NCBI GenBank assembly: GCA_036489565.1
Contig: DASXFN010000079.1
Location: 1-64,000, forward strand
Origin: JAICKN01 sp036489565
Lineage (GTDB): Bacteria; Acidobacteriota; Terriglobia; Terriglobales; Acidobacteriaceae
DNA: 64,000 nucleotides
Reading direction: 5' to 3'
Part shown: positions 24,357-33,011 of the stretch, in pieces
How the letters are laid out: every line of letters begins with the position of its first letter
How positions within the stretch are numbered: position 1 is the first letter of the stretch
Position numbers and translations under genes: made by a program
Notes under the pieces: model-generated
What the model saw: the letters and a program-made list of their open reading frames with translations, nothing else
What the model was told of the DNA's origin: nothing
Database searches by the model: none

Positions 24357-26300
24357 TTGGAAAGTCCAGATGAATTGTTGCGCGGCGTGCGCACTCATGC
24401 GGCCGGCCCGGCGGGGAAATTGCCTCTCACCGCTGACATGCTCCTCAATCAGCCGTCCGGAAACATATTTGGACTGAGCTTGAACGTCGGCATGGGGTGG
24501 CCCGCGAACCAACTTCTGGGGCCGGAAGTCCTGATTCTGAGCACGCATGGCGGCCTGCGTGCCGAAGATGGAACTCCGGTGGCGCTGGGATTCCACACTG
24601 GACATTGGGAAGTTGGCTTACTGGTCGGCGAAGCAGCGCGCGAGTTGAAGGCACTGGGCGCGGTGCCGTTCAGTGGCACGGTCACTGATCCGTGCGACGG
24701 CCGTACCCAGGGCACAACAGGAATGTTCGATTCGCTTCCTTATAGAAATGATGCGGCCATTGTCTTCCGGCGGCTCATCCGTTCGCTTCCTACAAGAAAA
24801 GGCGTAGTAGGAATTGCCACCTGTGACAAAGGTCTGCCGGCGATGATGATGGCCCTTGCCGCGAACCACGATCTGCCTACCATTCTTGTGCCAGGCGGCG
24901 TGACGCTTTTGCCCAATGAAGGAGAAGACGCGGGAAAAATCCAATCGCTCGGCGCGCGTTTTGCTCACGATCAAATCACCATGGATTATGCGGCGGAGGT
25001 AGGATGCCGCACCTGTGCCTCACCCGGTGGAGGATGTCAGTTCCTGGGCACAGCGGCGACTTCGCAGGTAGTGGCCGAAGCTCTGGGCCTAGCGCTTCCT
25101 CACACCGCCCTTGCTCCCTCGGGACAACCCGTATGGCTGGATGCAGCGAAGCGTTCCGCCAAGGCAGTACTCCGCCAGCTCGAACTAGGTCTGACGACGC
25201 GTAATGTTCTTACCGAAGGCTCCTTGCGCAATGCGATGGTAGTTCATGCGGCTTTTGGCGGTTCCACCAACTTGCTGTTACACATTCCCGCCATCGCCTA
25301 CGCGGCGAAGTTGCCAAGACCCACGGCATCGGACTGGGCCCGCATCAACCGCCAAATTCCTCGGCTGGTGGACGCATTGCCCAACGGCCCCAAAGGGTAC
25401 GCAACCGTTCAGGTATTTCTTGCGGGCGCAGTGCCGGAGGTGATGCTGCATCTGCGGCAAGCGGGATTGATTGATACGCAAGCCTTGACCGTCTCCGGAG
25501 AAAAGCTGGATGCCTGCCTTGACTGGTGGAAGGAAAGCCGCCGCCGCCACGAACTGCGCGCGGCACTGCAGAAAATAGACGGCATTGATCCCGATGACGT
25601 CATCATGAGTCCCGACCGCGCCAAATCACGCGGGCTTACTCCCACGGTTTGTTTTCCCGTGGGCAACATCACGCCGGAAGGCTCAGTGATCAAGAGCACG
25701 GCCATTGATCCGTCCGTTGTGGATAAAGACGGCGTCTATCGCAAGCGCGGCCCGGCCAAAGTGTTTGTCTCAGAGAAAGCTGCCATTCATGCCATTAAGA
25801 ACCACGAAGTGCATGAAGGCGATGTGATGGCGCTCATCTGCGCCGGGCCCATGGGTTCCGGCATGCAGGAGATCTATCAAGTGACCGCGGCATTGAAGCA
25901 TCTACCGTTCGGCAAGCATGTCGCTTTACTGACCGACGCGCGCTTCAGCGGAGTTTCTACTGGCGCTTGCATAGGGCATGTTTCTCCCGAGGCACTTGCT
26001 GGCGGGGCGATTGGTAAACTCCGCGATGGTGATTTGATTGAGATCGTGATTGACCGCGAGAAGCTGGAAGGCAGCGCGAATTTCATCGGCGAGAATGGGG
26101 AAGTATTTGGTCCGGAAGAAGGCGCGCGCCGCCTCGCGTTGCGCTCTCCTCGCGCCGATCTCGCTCCCGATCCCATGTTGCCTGACGACACTCGTCTGTG
26201 GGCAGCCCTCGTTCAGCGAAGCGGAGGCGTGTGGGCGGGTTGCGTTTATGACGTGGACGCGATTGTTGACGCGGTGGCGACCAAGGGCGCGGGGCGGTAA
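24357..26300 (+). CDS. yagF: D-xylonate dehydratase, YagF/YjhG type (IlvD/Edd family)
   Basis: About 647 aa, closely following E. coli YagF/YjhG along its length: THAAGPAGKLPLTADML, SGNIFGLSLNVGMGW, VTDPCDGRTQGTTGMFDSLP, ATCDKGLPAMMMALA, CRTCASPGGGCQFLGTAATS, and DARFSGVSTGACIGHVSPEA. The Cys residues that bind the iron-sulfur cluster are present. It dehydrates D-xylonate (or a related pentonate) to the 2-keto-3-deoxy acid. The start is a problem. An AAGGAG lies at 24320-24325 right after an in-frame stop (24318), but the only canonical start near it is TTG 24357, some 30 bases away. The codons in between are ATT, ACG and ATC. The true start may be non-canonical or the TTG. Confidence 0.92.
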   Translation: MESPDELLRGVRTHAAGPAGKLPLTADMLLNQPSGNIFGLSLNVGMGWPANQLLGPEVLILSTHGGLRAEDGTPVALGFHTGHWEVGLLVGEAARELKALGAVPFSGTVTDPCDGRTQGTTGMFDSLPYRNDAAIVFRRLIRSLPTRKGVVGIATCDKGLPAMMMALAANHDLPTILVPGGVTLLPNEGEDAGKIQSLGARFAHDQITMDYAAEVGCRTCASPGGGCQFLGTAATSQVVAEALGLALPHTALAPSGQPVWLDAAKRSAKAVLRQLELGLTTRNVLTEGSLRNAMVVHAAFGGSTNLLLHIPAIAYAAKLPRPTASDWARINRQIPRLVDALPNGPKGYATVQVFLAGAVPEVMLHLRQAGLIDTQALTVSGEKLDACLDWWKESRRRHELRAALQKIDGIDPDDVIMSPDRAKSRGLTPTVCFPVGNITPEGSVIKSTAIDPSVVDKDGVYRKRGPAKVFVSEKAAIHAIKNHEVHEGDVMALICAGPMGSGMQEIYQVTAALKHLPFGKHVALLTDARFSGVSTGACIGHVSPEALAGGAIGKLRDGDLIEIVIDREKLEGSANFIGENGEVFGPEEGARRLALRSPRADLAPDPMLPDDTRLWAALVQRSGGVWAGCVYDVDAIVDAVATKGAGR

Positions 26301-26816
26301 ATGAGCCCGTATCACGTGCGAGCGGCAACCGCAGAGGACGCAAGAGGCATTGCTTTCGTGCACATAGATTCATGGCGAGAAACATATTCCGGCATCGTTC
26401 CCCAGGATTATCTGGAGTCAATGTCATACGACCAACGCACTGAAGCATGGGTTAACGTCTTCGCGGAAAACCATCCGTTGGAAAAAGTGTTCGTGGTCGA
26501 AAATGAGAATAAGACTATCGCAGGGTTCGCCGTGGCGGGGAAATCTCGCGAGCCATCTTTTGCGTATGAAGGCGAACTCAACGCCATTTATCTTCCGAAA
26601 AATCTCCACGGACAGGGATTAGGAAGGCTATTGTTCGAGAGATGCGTGGAAGCAATCCATGGATTCGGCTTCCAGAGCATGTTCGTATGGGTCTTAAGAA
26701 AGAATCCTGCGCTGAGTTTTTACATCCGCATGGGAGCGGAGGAGTTTTCCGCAAAGTCAATCGAGATCGGTGGCCAACAATTAGAAGAAGTCGCTCTCGG
26801 CTGGAACAAAATTTAG
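26301..26816 (+). CDS. GNAT family N-acetyltransferase
   Basis: A 171-aa GNAT acetyltransferase. The acetyl-CoA loop is readable as IYLPKNLHGQGLGRLLFERC, with Gln/Gly-rich QGLG, and the later strand includes VWVLRKNPALSFYIRMGAEE, a common pattern where the bound Asn and Tyr lie near the substrate. The N terminus starts with VRAATAEDARGIAFVHIDSW. The ATG follows the dehydratase stop with no gap, so the two are cotranscribed. Substrate is unknown; a link with sugar-acid catabolism is not evident. Confidence 0.9.
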   Translation: MSPYHVRAATAEDARGIAFVHIDSWRETYSGIVPQDYLESMSYDQRTEAWVNVFAENHPLEKVFVVENENKTIAGFAVAGKSREPSFAYEGELNAIYLPKNLHGQGLGRLLFERCVEAIHGFGFQSMFVWVLRKNPALSFYIRMGAEEFSAKSIEIGGQQLEEVALGWNKI

Positions 26817-26848
26817 CGTTGTCCCGCTTTCCCCTCGCCAAACCTCAT

Positions 26849-27922
26849 TTACGGCTGGTTGTAATATCCGGTACGCGTGCGTGCCGTAAGGCCCGGCTTG
26901 TCCACTTTGACCTTGACCGCATGGTAAGCGTTCGGGCCATCCGCGGGGAGAGAATCAAAGGACAGGGAGTAATAGGCGTTCGCGTCCGTAACCGATTGAG
27001 CGATCTCGCCGGAAATGTCGTTGCTTGAGTTAAGGACCCGGCCCCCTGTCTGGTAGGCAAAGACCTGGAGTGCCAGATTGCCCGGGTCGGCATGCTTAGC
27101 CGTGGTCACTCCCTTCGTGAATTGCTGATAGTAAAGTGTCCGCATTCCAGCCGCGTCCCTCAATCCCAGCGGATCAATGGAGTAAATCGTGACCCCGGCG
27201 CGACGCAGTTCAGTGGAGAGCGCAACAACGGAGTTGAAGATGACTCTTTGGTTTTCGGATGTCAGTTGAATTCGCGCTCCGGAAAGAAGAGGCCAGCCGG
27301 GACTGATCCACACTAATATTTTGCGGCCCGGTCTTGCCGCCTCGTAGTTGGCGATAGTGGTGAGTGCCTGGGTTGATAGGCGGAGCCGGTCTGCGGCGCC
27401 ATAAACGCCGGACTCCCGCGGGATGGCTCGCAAGCTAGCTTCATTGTTATGCAGCAATCCGATTAAAAAATTTCCGTCGCGAGAATTTCCATTCTGTATT
27501 CGCGGCCCTGCGTCGGTAAAGAAAATGAGAGATGTAGGCTCAGCTAAATGCCCACCATTTTGCGCCAGAAATTTTTCAATTTGTTGCCGCTCGAAAAAAA
27601 CACTTTGGATTGAGGCATTGACCTCGTCCACCACCAGAATGACTTCAACTGGGGACTGAACCGTGGAACTATCCACCGCGTGAAAGTCGAGAATTTTCCG
27701 CGACTGCTTGTCGTCCACTACGGTAAAGTCTTGCGCTTGCAGGCCCGAAATCGGTTTGCCAGATTTGTCTGTCACAACAATGTCCAGCGCGATGCGATCA
27801 ACGCTGCCGGATGCGGCCGTGGCTGGTTGTTTCACGGACAATAAAGACGAAGTGCCCTGCTGGGCGAACGCAATCAGGGATGAAAATAAGCAGAATGTCC
27901 AAAGCCGCAAGCAAGCATTCAT
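26849..27922 (-). CDS. Secreted VWFA-related domain protein
   Basis: A 357-aa exported protein of the acidobacterial VWFA-related class. A signal peptide (LRLWTFCLFSSLIAFAQQ) is followed by a beta-sandwich-like region (DIVVTDKSGKPISGLQAQDF, VVDDKQSRKI) and a von Willebrand A-like domain (VEVILVVDEVNASIQSVFFE, ILVWISPGWPLL, GVTIYSIDPLGLRD) that ends in AYYSLSFDS. The MIDAS-like motif is degenerate: DEVNAS in place of DxSxS. ATG 27922 has GAGGTG six bases upstream; the frame runs 14 codons further. Many such paralogues occur in this phylum, and no function is established. Confidence 0.88.
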   Translation of the reverse strand: MNACLRLWTFCLFSSLIAFAQQGTSSLLSVKQPATAASGSVDRIALDIVVTDKSGKPISGLQAQDFTVVDDKQSRKILDFHAVDSSTVQSPVEVILVVDEVNASIQSVFFERQQIEKFLAQNGGHLAEPTSLIFFTDAGPRIQNGNSRDGNFLIGLLHNNEASLRAIPRESGVYGAADRLRLSTQALTTIANYEAARPGRKILVWISPGWPLLSGARIQLTSENQRVIFNSVVALSTELRRAGVTIYSIDPLGLRDAAGMRTLYYQQFTKGVTTAKHADPGNLALQVFAYQTGGRVLNSSNDISGEIAQSVTDANAYYSLSFDSLPADGPNAYHAVKVKVDKPGLTARTRTGYYNQP

Positions 27923-28091
27923 TGAGGCACCTCGCGTTGTGAGGGCGTGCTTAATAGCCCGCACAACGTGGCGATTATAGTCCAGGATTATCTGAGCCAG
28001 CGGTGTTATTTTTGGTCGAGCGATGAGGGATTAACGATGAATCTTTACGTGTGACGACAATTTTTTACAAAGCCGCCGTCAAGGAAACATG

Positions 28092-28673
28092 CTACGGCCG
28101 GCCGCCGGCAAGCTTCACTTCGATCTCCACCGAGTCTTTTACGTGCAGAAAAAAATTGCTTGGATTCTTCATCCCCCACTGCACATAAGGGACTGCGAAG
28201 TGTGACGTTGCCTGCCAATGCTGCGGCGTGATTTCAACTTCCGTGGGCACCGTCATTTCGTGGGCGACGCCATGAATAGTGAAAACTCCGTGAACCTGGA
28301 CCTGGGACGTGCCTTCCATCGCGATGGAGCCCTCCAGGCGGTCCGGCAGAAACGTGATTTCAGGATAGCGCGCGCTTTCCAGCACATCCTTATGCATTTT
28401 GTTGTCGCGGCCTTCGATCCCAGTTTTCGCGCTGGTCGCATCCAGCACGATTTCACCGTCAACGTGATTGTTCCCGGGGGAAAAACGCACGAAGCTTTTC
28501 TTCAAAGCGAACGTCCCGTGGACGGTGTGCAGGGTCGCGTCGAGGCTGAACGAAACCGCGCTGGCGGTGGGATCAGGAATAAAGGTAATTTCGCGCGGCG
28601 CGATTTGCTGCGCGGAGACCACCGTGCCACAGAAAACCACTGCGACTGCTAGACGCGATAATTTTCCGAGCAT
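28092..28673 (-). CDS. YceI family periplasmic protein
   Basis: A 193-aa protein with a signal peptide (LAVAVVFCGTVVSAQQ) and the YceI lipocalin-like fold: SAVSFSLDATLHTVHGTF, a middle strand IEGRDNKMHKDVLESARYPE, and QVHGVFTIHGVAHEMTVP. YceI proteins bind polyisoprenoid lipids in the periplasm in the characterised cases. Length is as usual. It stands alone, 83 bases downstream of nothing obvious and 83 bases before rseP in transcription order reversed; no operon partner is suggested. Confidence 0.9.
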   Translation of the reverse strand: MLGKLSRLAVAVVFCGTVVSAQQIAPREITFIPDPTASAVSFSLDATLHTVHGTFALKKSFVRFSPGNNHVDGEIVLDATSAKTGIEGRDNKMHKDVLESARYPEITFLPDRLEGSIAMEGTSQVQVHGVFTIHGVAHEMTVPTEVEITPQHWQATSHFAVPYVQWGMKNPSNFFLHVKDSVEIEVKLAGGRP

Positions 28674-28756
28674 ATGAACTGATTCTTTAATAAGAACGCA
28701 AGTCGAATGTCACGAACAGGTAATAAAATTAGTCCCCTTATTCCGCATCGTCGGCT

Positions 28757-30085
28757 TCAAGGCAACATTCCGGTCTTGCGAATGTCGTTGTAAATCACCA
28801 TTACTGCAAAAAGAACCAGAAACACAAATGCCGCCTGATAAACGCGCTCTTTAATGACCATACTGATGTCGCGTCGCATAAGCCCTTCAATGAACAGGAA
28901 GAGGATGATTCCGCCGTCAAGGATGGGGATGGGCAGTAAATTGAAAATTCCCAGATTCAAGCTGATGGCGGCGGTCAGTTCCATGAGAGGTGTCCAGCCC
29001 TTTTCCTGCGCCGCTTCGCCCGCAGCCTGCGCAATTCCAATGGGCCCGGAAACCGCCCGCATGGAAACTTTGCGCTGAACCAGCTTTTCAACAAGTTCAA
29101 GAATCAGCACCGACGTCTTCTCGTTCGTGTCGAACGAGTGCGACAGGGCCTCGGGAAATGAAAGCGGAATCACTTTGGTGGGCACGCTGCCAATTCCCAC
29201 CCGGTATCGTGGTTCGTCGGAACCGCTCATATCGTTCAGCACCGGCTTAAGAGTGAAATCCTTCATTTGGCCGTCGCGGGAAACCGTCAGGGTGACCGGC
29301 TGATCTTTGGTCTGCCTAAGGATGTCAATCATTTGGCCGACCGCAAGCAAAGGCTTTCCGTTCAGCGCGACCATGACGTCGCCGATTTTAAGTCCCGCCT
29401 TTTCCGCGGGCATGCCGGGCTCCAGGTCGGTGACTTCCAGAATATGTTTTGGTTCAAGTCCTCCAAAACCCATTTCTGAAGGCCCTATGGCTTCGGGCAC
29501 CAGCGTTTTCTGCGACGTCTGACCATCGTGGCGCACCGTCAAATTCAGCGGCTGATTTGGGCTAAGCATGACCTTGGTGATCAACTGCTGCCATGTCGGG
29601 TCCTGAATACCTTCCAGCTGAGTGATGACATCGTCTCTTTGCAAACCAATTTTTGCCGCGGCAGAATCCTGCTCCACCCAGCCGATGACCGTGGGTTGGT
29701 CCATGTAAGTGGCGTGCTCATAGTGCACCATATAAACGATGGTCAGCAGACCGATCGCCAGCACGATATTCATGAACGGTCCGGCGATAGCAATCAGAAA
29801 ACGGTGCCAACGCGAGTGCGACAAGAATTCCCTGGGATCGCCGGTGCGCTCATCCATGGGATTCTCGCCGCTCATCTTTACGTAGCCACCCAGCGGCAAC
29901 AGATTGATGCGGTAGTCCGTCTCGCCTTTTTTAAAACCAATCAGCCGCGTGCCGAATCCAATGGCGAACTGCTCCACGCGCACGCCTAACAGCTTGGCCA
30001 CGGCGAAGTGGCCGAACTCATGGATCAAAATCATGAATCCAAGAATGACGGCAACGGCTACGATATCAATGAGAATTCCAGACAT
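28757..30085 (-). CDS. rseP: Site-2 membrane metalloprotease RseP
   Basis: A 442-aa intramembrane zinc protease. The HEFGH motif (residues 22-26) is in the first helix, and the LDG-type motif NLLPIPILDGGIIL lies near the C terminus. Two PDZ domains occupy roughly residues 125-300 (VEQDSAAAKIGLQRDDVITQ; VTDLEPGMPAEKAGLKIGDV). It cuts anti-sigma factors and clears signal peptides in the inner membrane. It follows dxr with a 9-base gap and ends the uppS-cdsA-dxr-rseP run that is conserved in many bacteria. Confidence 0.95.
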   Translation of the reverse strand: MSGILIDIVAVAVILGFMILIHEFGHFAVAKLLGVRVEQFAIGFGTRLIGFKKGETDYRINLLPLGGYVKMSGENPMDERTGDPREFLSHSRWHRFLIAIAGPFMNIVLAIGLLTIVYMVHYEHATYMDQPTVIGWVEQDSAAAKIGLQRDDVITQLEGIQDPTWQQLITKVMLSPNQPLNLTVRHDGQTSQKTLVPEAIGPSEMGFGGLEPKHILEVTDLEPGMPAEKAGLKIGDVMVALNGKPLLAVGQMIDILRQTKDQPVTLTVSRDGQMKDFTLKPVLNDMSGSDEPRYRVGIGSVPTKVIPLSFPEALSHSFDTNEKTSVLILELVEKLVQRKVSMRAVSGPIGIAQAAGEAAQEKGWTPLMELTAAISLNLGIFNLLPIPILDGGIILFLFIEGLMRRDISMVIKERVYQAAFVFLVLFAVMVIYNDIRKTGMLP

Positions 30086-30094
30086 AATTTCCTA

Positions 30095-31297
30095 TTAATT
30101 CCTAGGTGTCGCGACAGAAACGATTGCTGAGCTTCGGCCCAATCGTCCTACTTTTTCTTGCGCTATGCCACGGGCCTGAAGGTCCGCTTCGAGCACTGCT
30201 CTTATAGATTCTAATTTGCCCACTTTTGTTTCACCCAGTACTTCTTCAATAATTTGCGCGATCTGATCGAAGCGAATGCAACCGTCTAGAAATGCAGCGA
30301 CGGCAACTTCATCCGCGGCATTCAGGGCCACCGGCTTTGCGCCACCGGACTCTACCGCTTCATAGGCAAGACGCAGACAAGGGAATTTTTCCATGTCCGG
30401 GGGGCAGAATTCGAGGTGCCGTAAGTCCATGACCGGGAAGCGCATATCCGATTCGATGCGATCGGGATACGTGAGGGCATAAAGAATCGGCAGACGCATA
30501 TCGGTGACGGAAAATTGCGCCAGAATGCTGCCATCCACAAATTCAACCATGGAATGAATGGTGGATTGCGGATGCACAATTACACCGATTTGCGCAGGCG
30601 GCATGTTGAACAGGCGGCAAGCCTCGATCACTTCAAAGCCTTTATTCATCAGCGTGGCGGAATCAATGGTAATGCGCTTTCCCATGCGCCACGTTGGATG
30701 GTTCAAAGCCTGTTCCACGGAAATCGAAGGAAACTCTGATTTGGGAGTATTCCGGAACGGCCCGCCCGACGCGGTGAGCCAGATGCGCTGTACTTCATGC
30801 ATGCGCCCGCCTCGCAGGCATTGATGGACGGCGTTGTGCTCGCTGTCAATCGGCAGCAACGGCTTGCCCTGTTTTCGGGCTTCGGCGGTAATCAACTCTC
30901 CGGCGGCTACCATGCATTCTTTATTAGCCAAACCGATAGCCTTGCCTGCCTTCACGGCCTCATACGTGGCTTCCAACCCGGCCACTCCAACAATAGCGCT
31001 GACCACGAAATCGGCTTCAGCAAGAGTCGCAACCTTCACCGTTCCGGCTGGGCCGTACACGACTTCAATTCCAGAGTTCCCAGCGCTTTTCAGCCGTGAT
31101 TGCAAGTCGGCCGCGTCGGCTTCACTGGCCATGGAAATCACGCGGGGTTTCCATCGCTGGGCCTGCTCGAAGGCGCTATCTAAATTACGGCCCGCAGCGA
31201 GCGAAACCACTTGAAAACGCTCAGGATAGGTCTCGGCAACGTTCAGCGTGCTGCGGCCAATAGAACCGGTCGAGCCCAGGATGGCAATGCGTTTCAT
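30095..31297 (-). CDS. dxr: 1-deoxy-D-xylulose 5-phosphate reductoisomerase
   Basis: A 400-aa MEP-pathway enzyme turning DXP into 2-C-methylerythritol 4-phosphate for isoprenoid synthesis. The NADPH site KRIAILGSTGSIGRSTL is at the N terminus. The metal/substrate blocks LLPIDSEHNAVHQCL, WLTASGGPFRNTPKSEF and NHPTWRMGKRITIDSATLMN are all present, and the C-terminal domain starts near the NAADEVAVAAFLDG block. ATG 31297 puts the Rossmann motif at the usual place; the frame is open for 36 codons further upstream. The neighbour uppS uses isoprenoid units, which explains the grouping. Confidence 0.96.
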   Translation of the reverse strand: MKRIAILGSTGSIGRSTLNVAETYPERFQVVSLAAGRNLDSAFEQAQRWKPRVISMASEADAADLQSRLKSAGNSGIEVVYGPAGTVKVATLAEADFVVSAIVGVAGLEATYEAVKAGKAIGLANKECMVAAGELITAEARKQGKPLLPIDSEHNAVHQCLRGGRMHEVQRIWLTASGGPFRNTPKSEFPSISVEQALNHPTWRMGKRITIDSATLMNKGFEVIEACRLFNMPPAQIGVIVHPQSTIHSMVEFVDGSILAQFSVTDMRLPILYALTYPDRIESDMRFPVMDLRHLEFCPPDMEKFPCLRLAYEAVESGGAKPVALNAADEVAVAAFLDGCIRFDQIAQIIEEVLGETKVGKLESIRAVLEADLQARGIAQEKVGRLGRSSAIVSVATPRN

Positions 31298-31334
31298 GCC
31301 TGGAAGTTGAGCATTCGTGGAGCAGCAAGTGAAT

Positions 31335-31838
31335 TCATCTTGTGGTTTCCGAGACCAAAGCGTAACGGTCAAGCCAGTTGCGCTGCTCGGCTGTTTCCGG
31401 AACATTCACGCCGCGCGCCGCGCTGACGATTTCGACAGCGGCTTGCGGAGAAAAACCTTTTCTGATCAATAGGCAAGTGGCGATCAACCCACTCCGACCG
31501 ATTCCCTGACGGCAATGCACGGCAAGATTTTTCCCCGATTGAAGGTCCGCGTCGAGAGCCTCCAGCGTTTTCGTCAGCTTAGCTTCGGAGCTAGGAACCT
31601 GCCGGTCAGGAATGGGAAGCGAGAAAAATTTCATGCCCTGGAGTTTGGCTTCTTTCGCTTCATCCTTAAGATTCAATTCCAGTTCTTCTTCCGCGTCTAA
31701 CAAAGAAAGCACGGTATCAACACCCGATCGGCGCCAGCTTGAAATCTCATCTTCCAGCCAATCTCCGCCGCGAGGACGCGCGGCAACCGCCAATTTGCCC
31801 GCCCAAGGCCCGTGAATCCAATAAAGCTTTGTGCTCAT
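31335..31838 (-). CDS. Dual-specificity/tyrosine phosphatase-like protein
   Basis: A 167-aa cysteine phosphatase. The P-loop is VHCRQGIGRSGLIA, with catalytic Cys109 and Arg115, and the general acid is likely Asp78 in LPIPDRQ. The N terminus reads IHGPWAGKLAVAARPRGGDW, a region shared with small DSP-like bacterial proteins. It starts with an ATG that overlaps the stop of the ParB-like gene by four bases, and the pair lies inside the uppS-cdsA-dxr-rseP run. The substrate is unknown; phosphoprotein or phospholipid/phosphoinositide substrates would both fit the fold. Confidence 0.85.
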   Translation of the reverse strand: MSTKLYWIHGPWAGKLAVAARPRGGDWLEDEISSWRRSGVDTVLSLLDAEEELELNLKDEAKEAKLQGMKFFSLPIPDRQVPSSEAKLTKTLEALDADLQSGKNLAVHCRQGIGRSGLIATCLLIRKGFSPQAAVEIVSAARGVNVPETAEQRNWLDRYALVSETTR

Positions 31839-32086
31839 AAAGAAGAACTCTTGGGAACAACTTCGCGTGGCAAAACGTCCACATCAACTCCGCGCTCGCG
31901 CAGAACGAAAGTCCTGTGGTGCCCATCAAGTATAGTTCCATCCGGCCTGGTTTTCAGGCAATCTCTTTGGCCTGGTAAAAGAGATCGTGTAAGCATTTCG
32001 GTGGACATTTGTCTTATTTTATCGAGTTTCGCGGGATTGAGGGAACTATCCGGGTGCAGCGGCAGAAGAGGATGCAAATCCGGCAT
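31835..32086 (-). CDS. Small ParB/sulfiredoxin-like domain protein
   Basis: About 84 aa from ATG 32086. The core DGTILDGHHRTFVLRERG is the ParB/Srx nucleotide-binding type motif (GHHR); the preceding part SSLNPAKLDKIRQMSTEMLT is the usual N-terminal helix. No helix-turn-helix DNA-binding part follows, so this is a stand-alone catalytic-type domain rather than a chromosome-partition ParB. An alternative ATG at 32128 would overlap the cdsA end; neither start has a good ribosome site. ATGA overlap with the phosphatase gene implies joint action. ParB-like folds can be CTPases, nucleases, or (Srx) phosphotransfer enzymes; which applies is unknown. Confidence 0.7.
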   Translation of the reverse strand: MPDLHPLLPLHPDSSLNPAKLDKIRQMSTEMLTRSLLPGQRDCLKTRPDGTILDGHHRTFVLRERGVDVDVLPREVVPKSSSL

Positions 32087-32102
32087 ATTGAAGAGGATAC
32101 GA

Positions 32103-33005
32103 CTACCGTAATACGCGCCAAGCCGCATAGTACCACAGGATAGGGGCAGCAAAGAGCAGGGCATCTATGCGGTCAAGCATGCCTCCGTGGCCGGGAAGCA
32201 GGCTGCCGGAATCCTTCACTCCGGCGCCGCGTTTGATGAGCGATTCCACCAGATCTCCAAGCTGCGCAGCGATGTTGATGGCTGCCGAAAGTAGTAGCGT
32301 GGGCCAAAGCAGAGGTTTCTGCAGGGCGAAGAGACCGTCTTTCTTGTCAATCAGGTGCGCATTCAGCAACGCGGAACTGATTTGACCGGAATAGTTAAAA
32401 AGCAGCGCCCCGATGATCAGGCTGGCGGCCAGTGACGCGAAAGCGCCTTCCCACGTTTTCTTGGGACTGATGCGCGGAGACATCAGACGACGGCCCAGGG
32501 ATTTCCCCACGAAGTAAGCAAAAATATCGCCGCCCCACACAATTAACAGAAGGTACAAAATGAGAAACGCGCCGCGCCATTGCTCGCGGACTTGCACCAG
32601 CAGCCCTAGGGGCAGGGCGATATATCCAAAGGCAAAAACGGAAACCATGGCGGCTGGGAAGGCGGTGCGCAGATCAACCCGGCGCATGGCAATCACGGAA
32701 AAAATGAATGGCATGAGCGCGGCCAGGAACACCGCCGCATATACCACGCCTGTGGTGGAAAGCAGAGGAGTGTCTCCGCCGGGGTTGACCGCGACGAAAA
32801 CAAAGAAAATGGCGATCACCGCGAATGTGGCCCATCGAAAAGGATGAATGCCATATCCCGCTGAGAGCTTGAGCAATTCATCAGTCGTGAGCAAGGCAAT
32901 CAATGCGGTGACGAACGCAAGAACGGGAACCGGCGCGGCGAGCACCAATAACAAAACAATCGGAATGAGAACAACAGCGGTGAGAATTCGTTTAAGAAGT
33001 TGCAA
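32103..33005 (-). CDS. cdsA: Phosphatidate cytidylyltransferase
   Basis: A 300-aa multi-pass membrane enzyme making CDP-diacylglycerol from phosphatidate and CTP. The signature is at the C-terminal half: GGDIFAYFVGKSLGRRLMSP, SPKKTWEG (consensus SPKKTxEG), and AAQLGDLVESLIKRGAGVKD followed by LPGHGGMLDRIDALLF. About seven hydrophobic segments are visible. The start lies six bases after the uppS stop. All invariant residues of the S-x(8,9)-K-R-x(4)-K-D-x(5)-GHGG-x(2)-D-R-x-D motif appear. Confidence 0.95.
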   Translation of the reverse strand: MQLLKRILTAVVLIPIVLLLVLAAPVPVLAFVTALIALLTTDELLKLSAGYGIHPFRWATFAVIAIFFVFVAVNPGGDTPLLSTTGVVYAAVFLAALMPFIFSVIAMRRVDLRTAFPAAMVSVFAFGYIALPLGLLVQVREQWRGAFLILYLLLIVWGGDIFAYFVGKSLGRRLMSPRISPKKTWEGAFASLAASLIIGALLFNYSGQISSALLNAHLIDKKDGLFALQKPLLWPTLLLSAAINIAAQLGDLVESLIKRGAGVKDSGSLLPGHGGMLDRIDALLFAAPILWYYAAWRVLR

Positions 33006-33011
33006 TGGGCG

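Noticed and set aside
28218..28652. A 144-codon frame opposite yceI
   Set aside because: Antisense to a well-supported gene with a signal peptide and YceI motifs.
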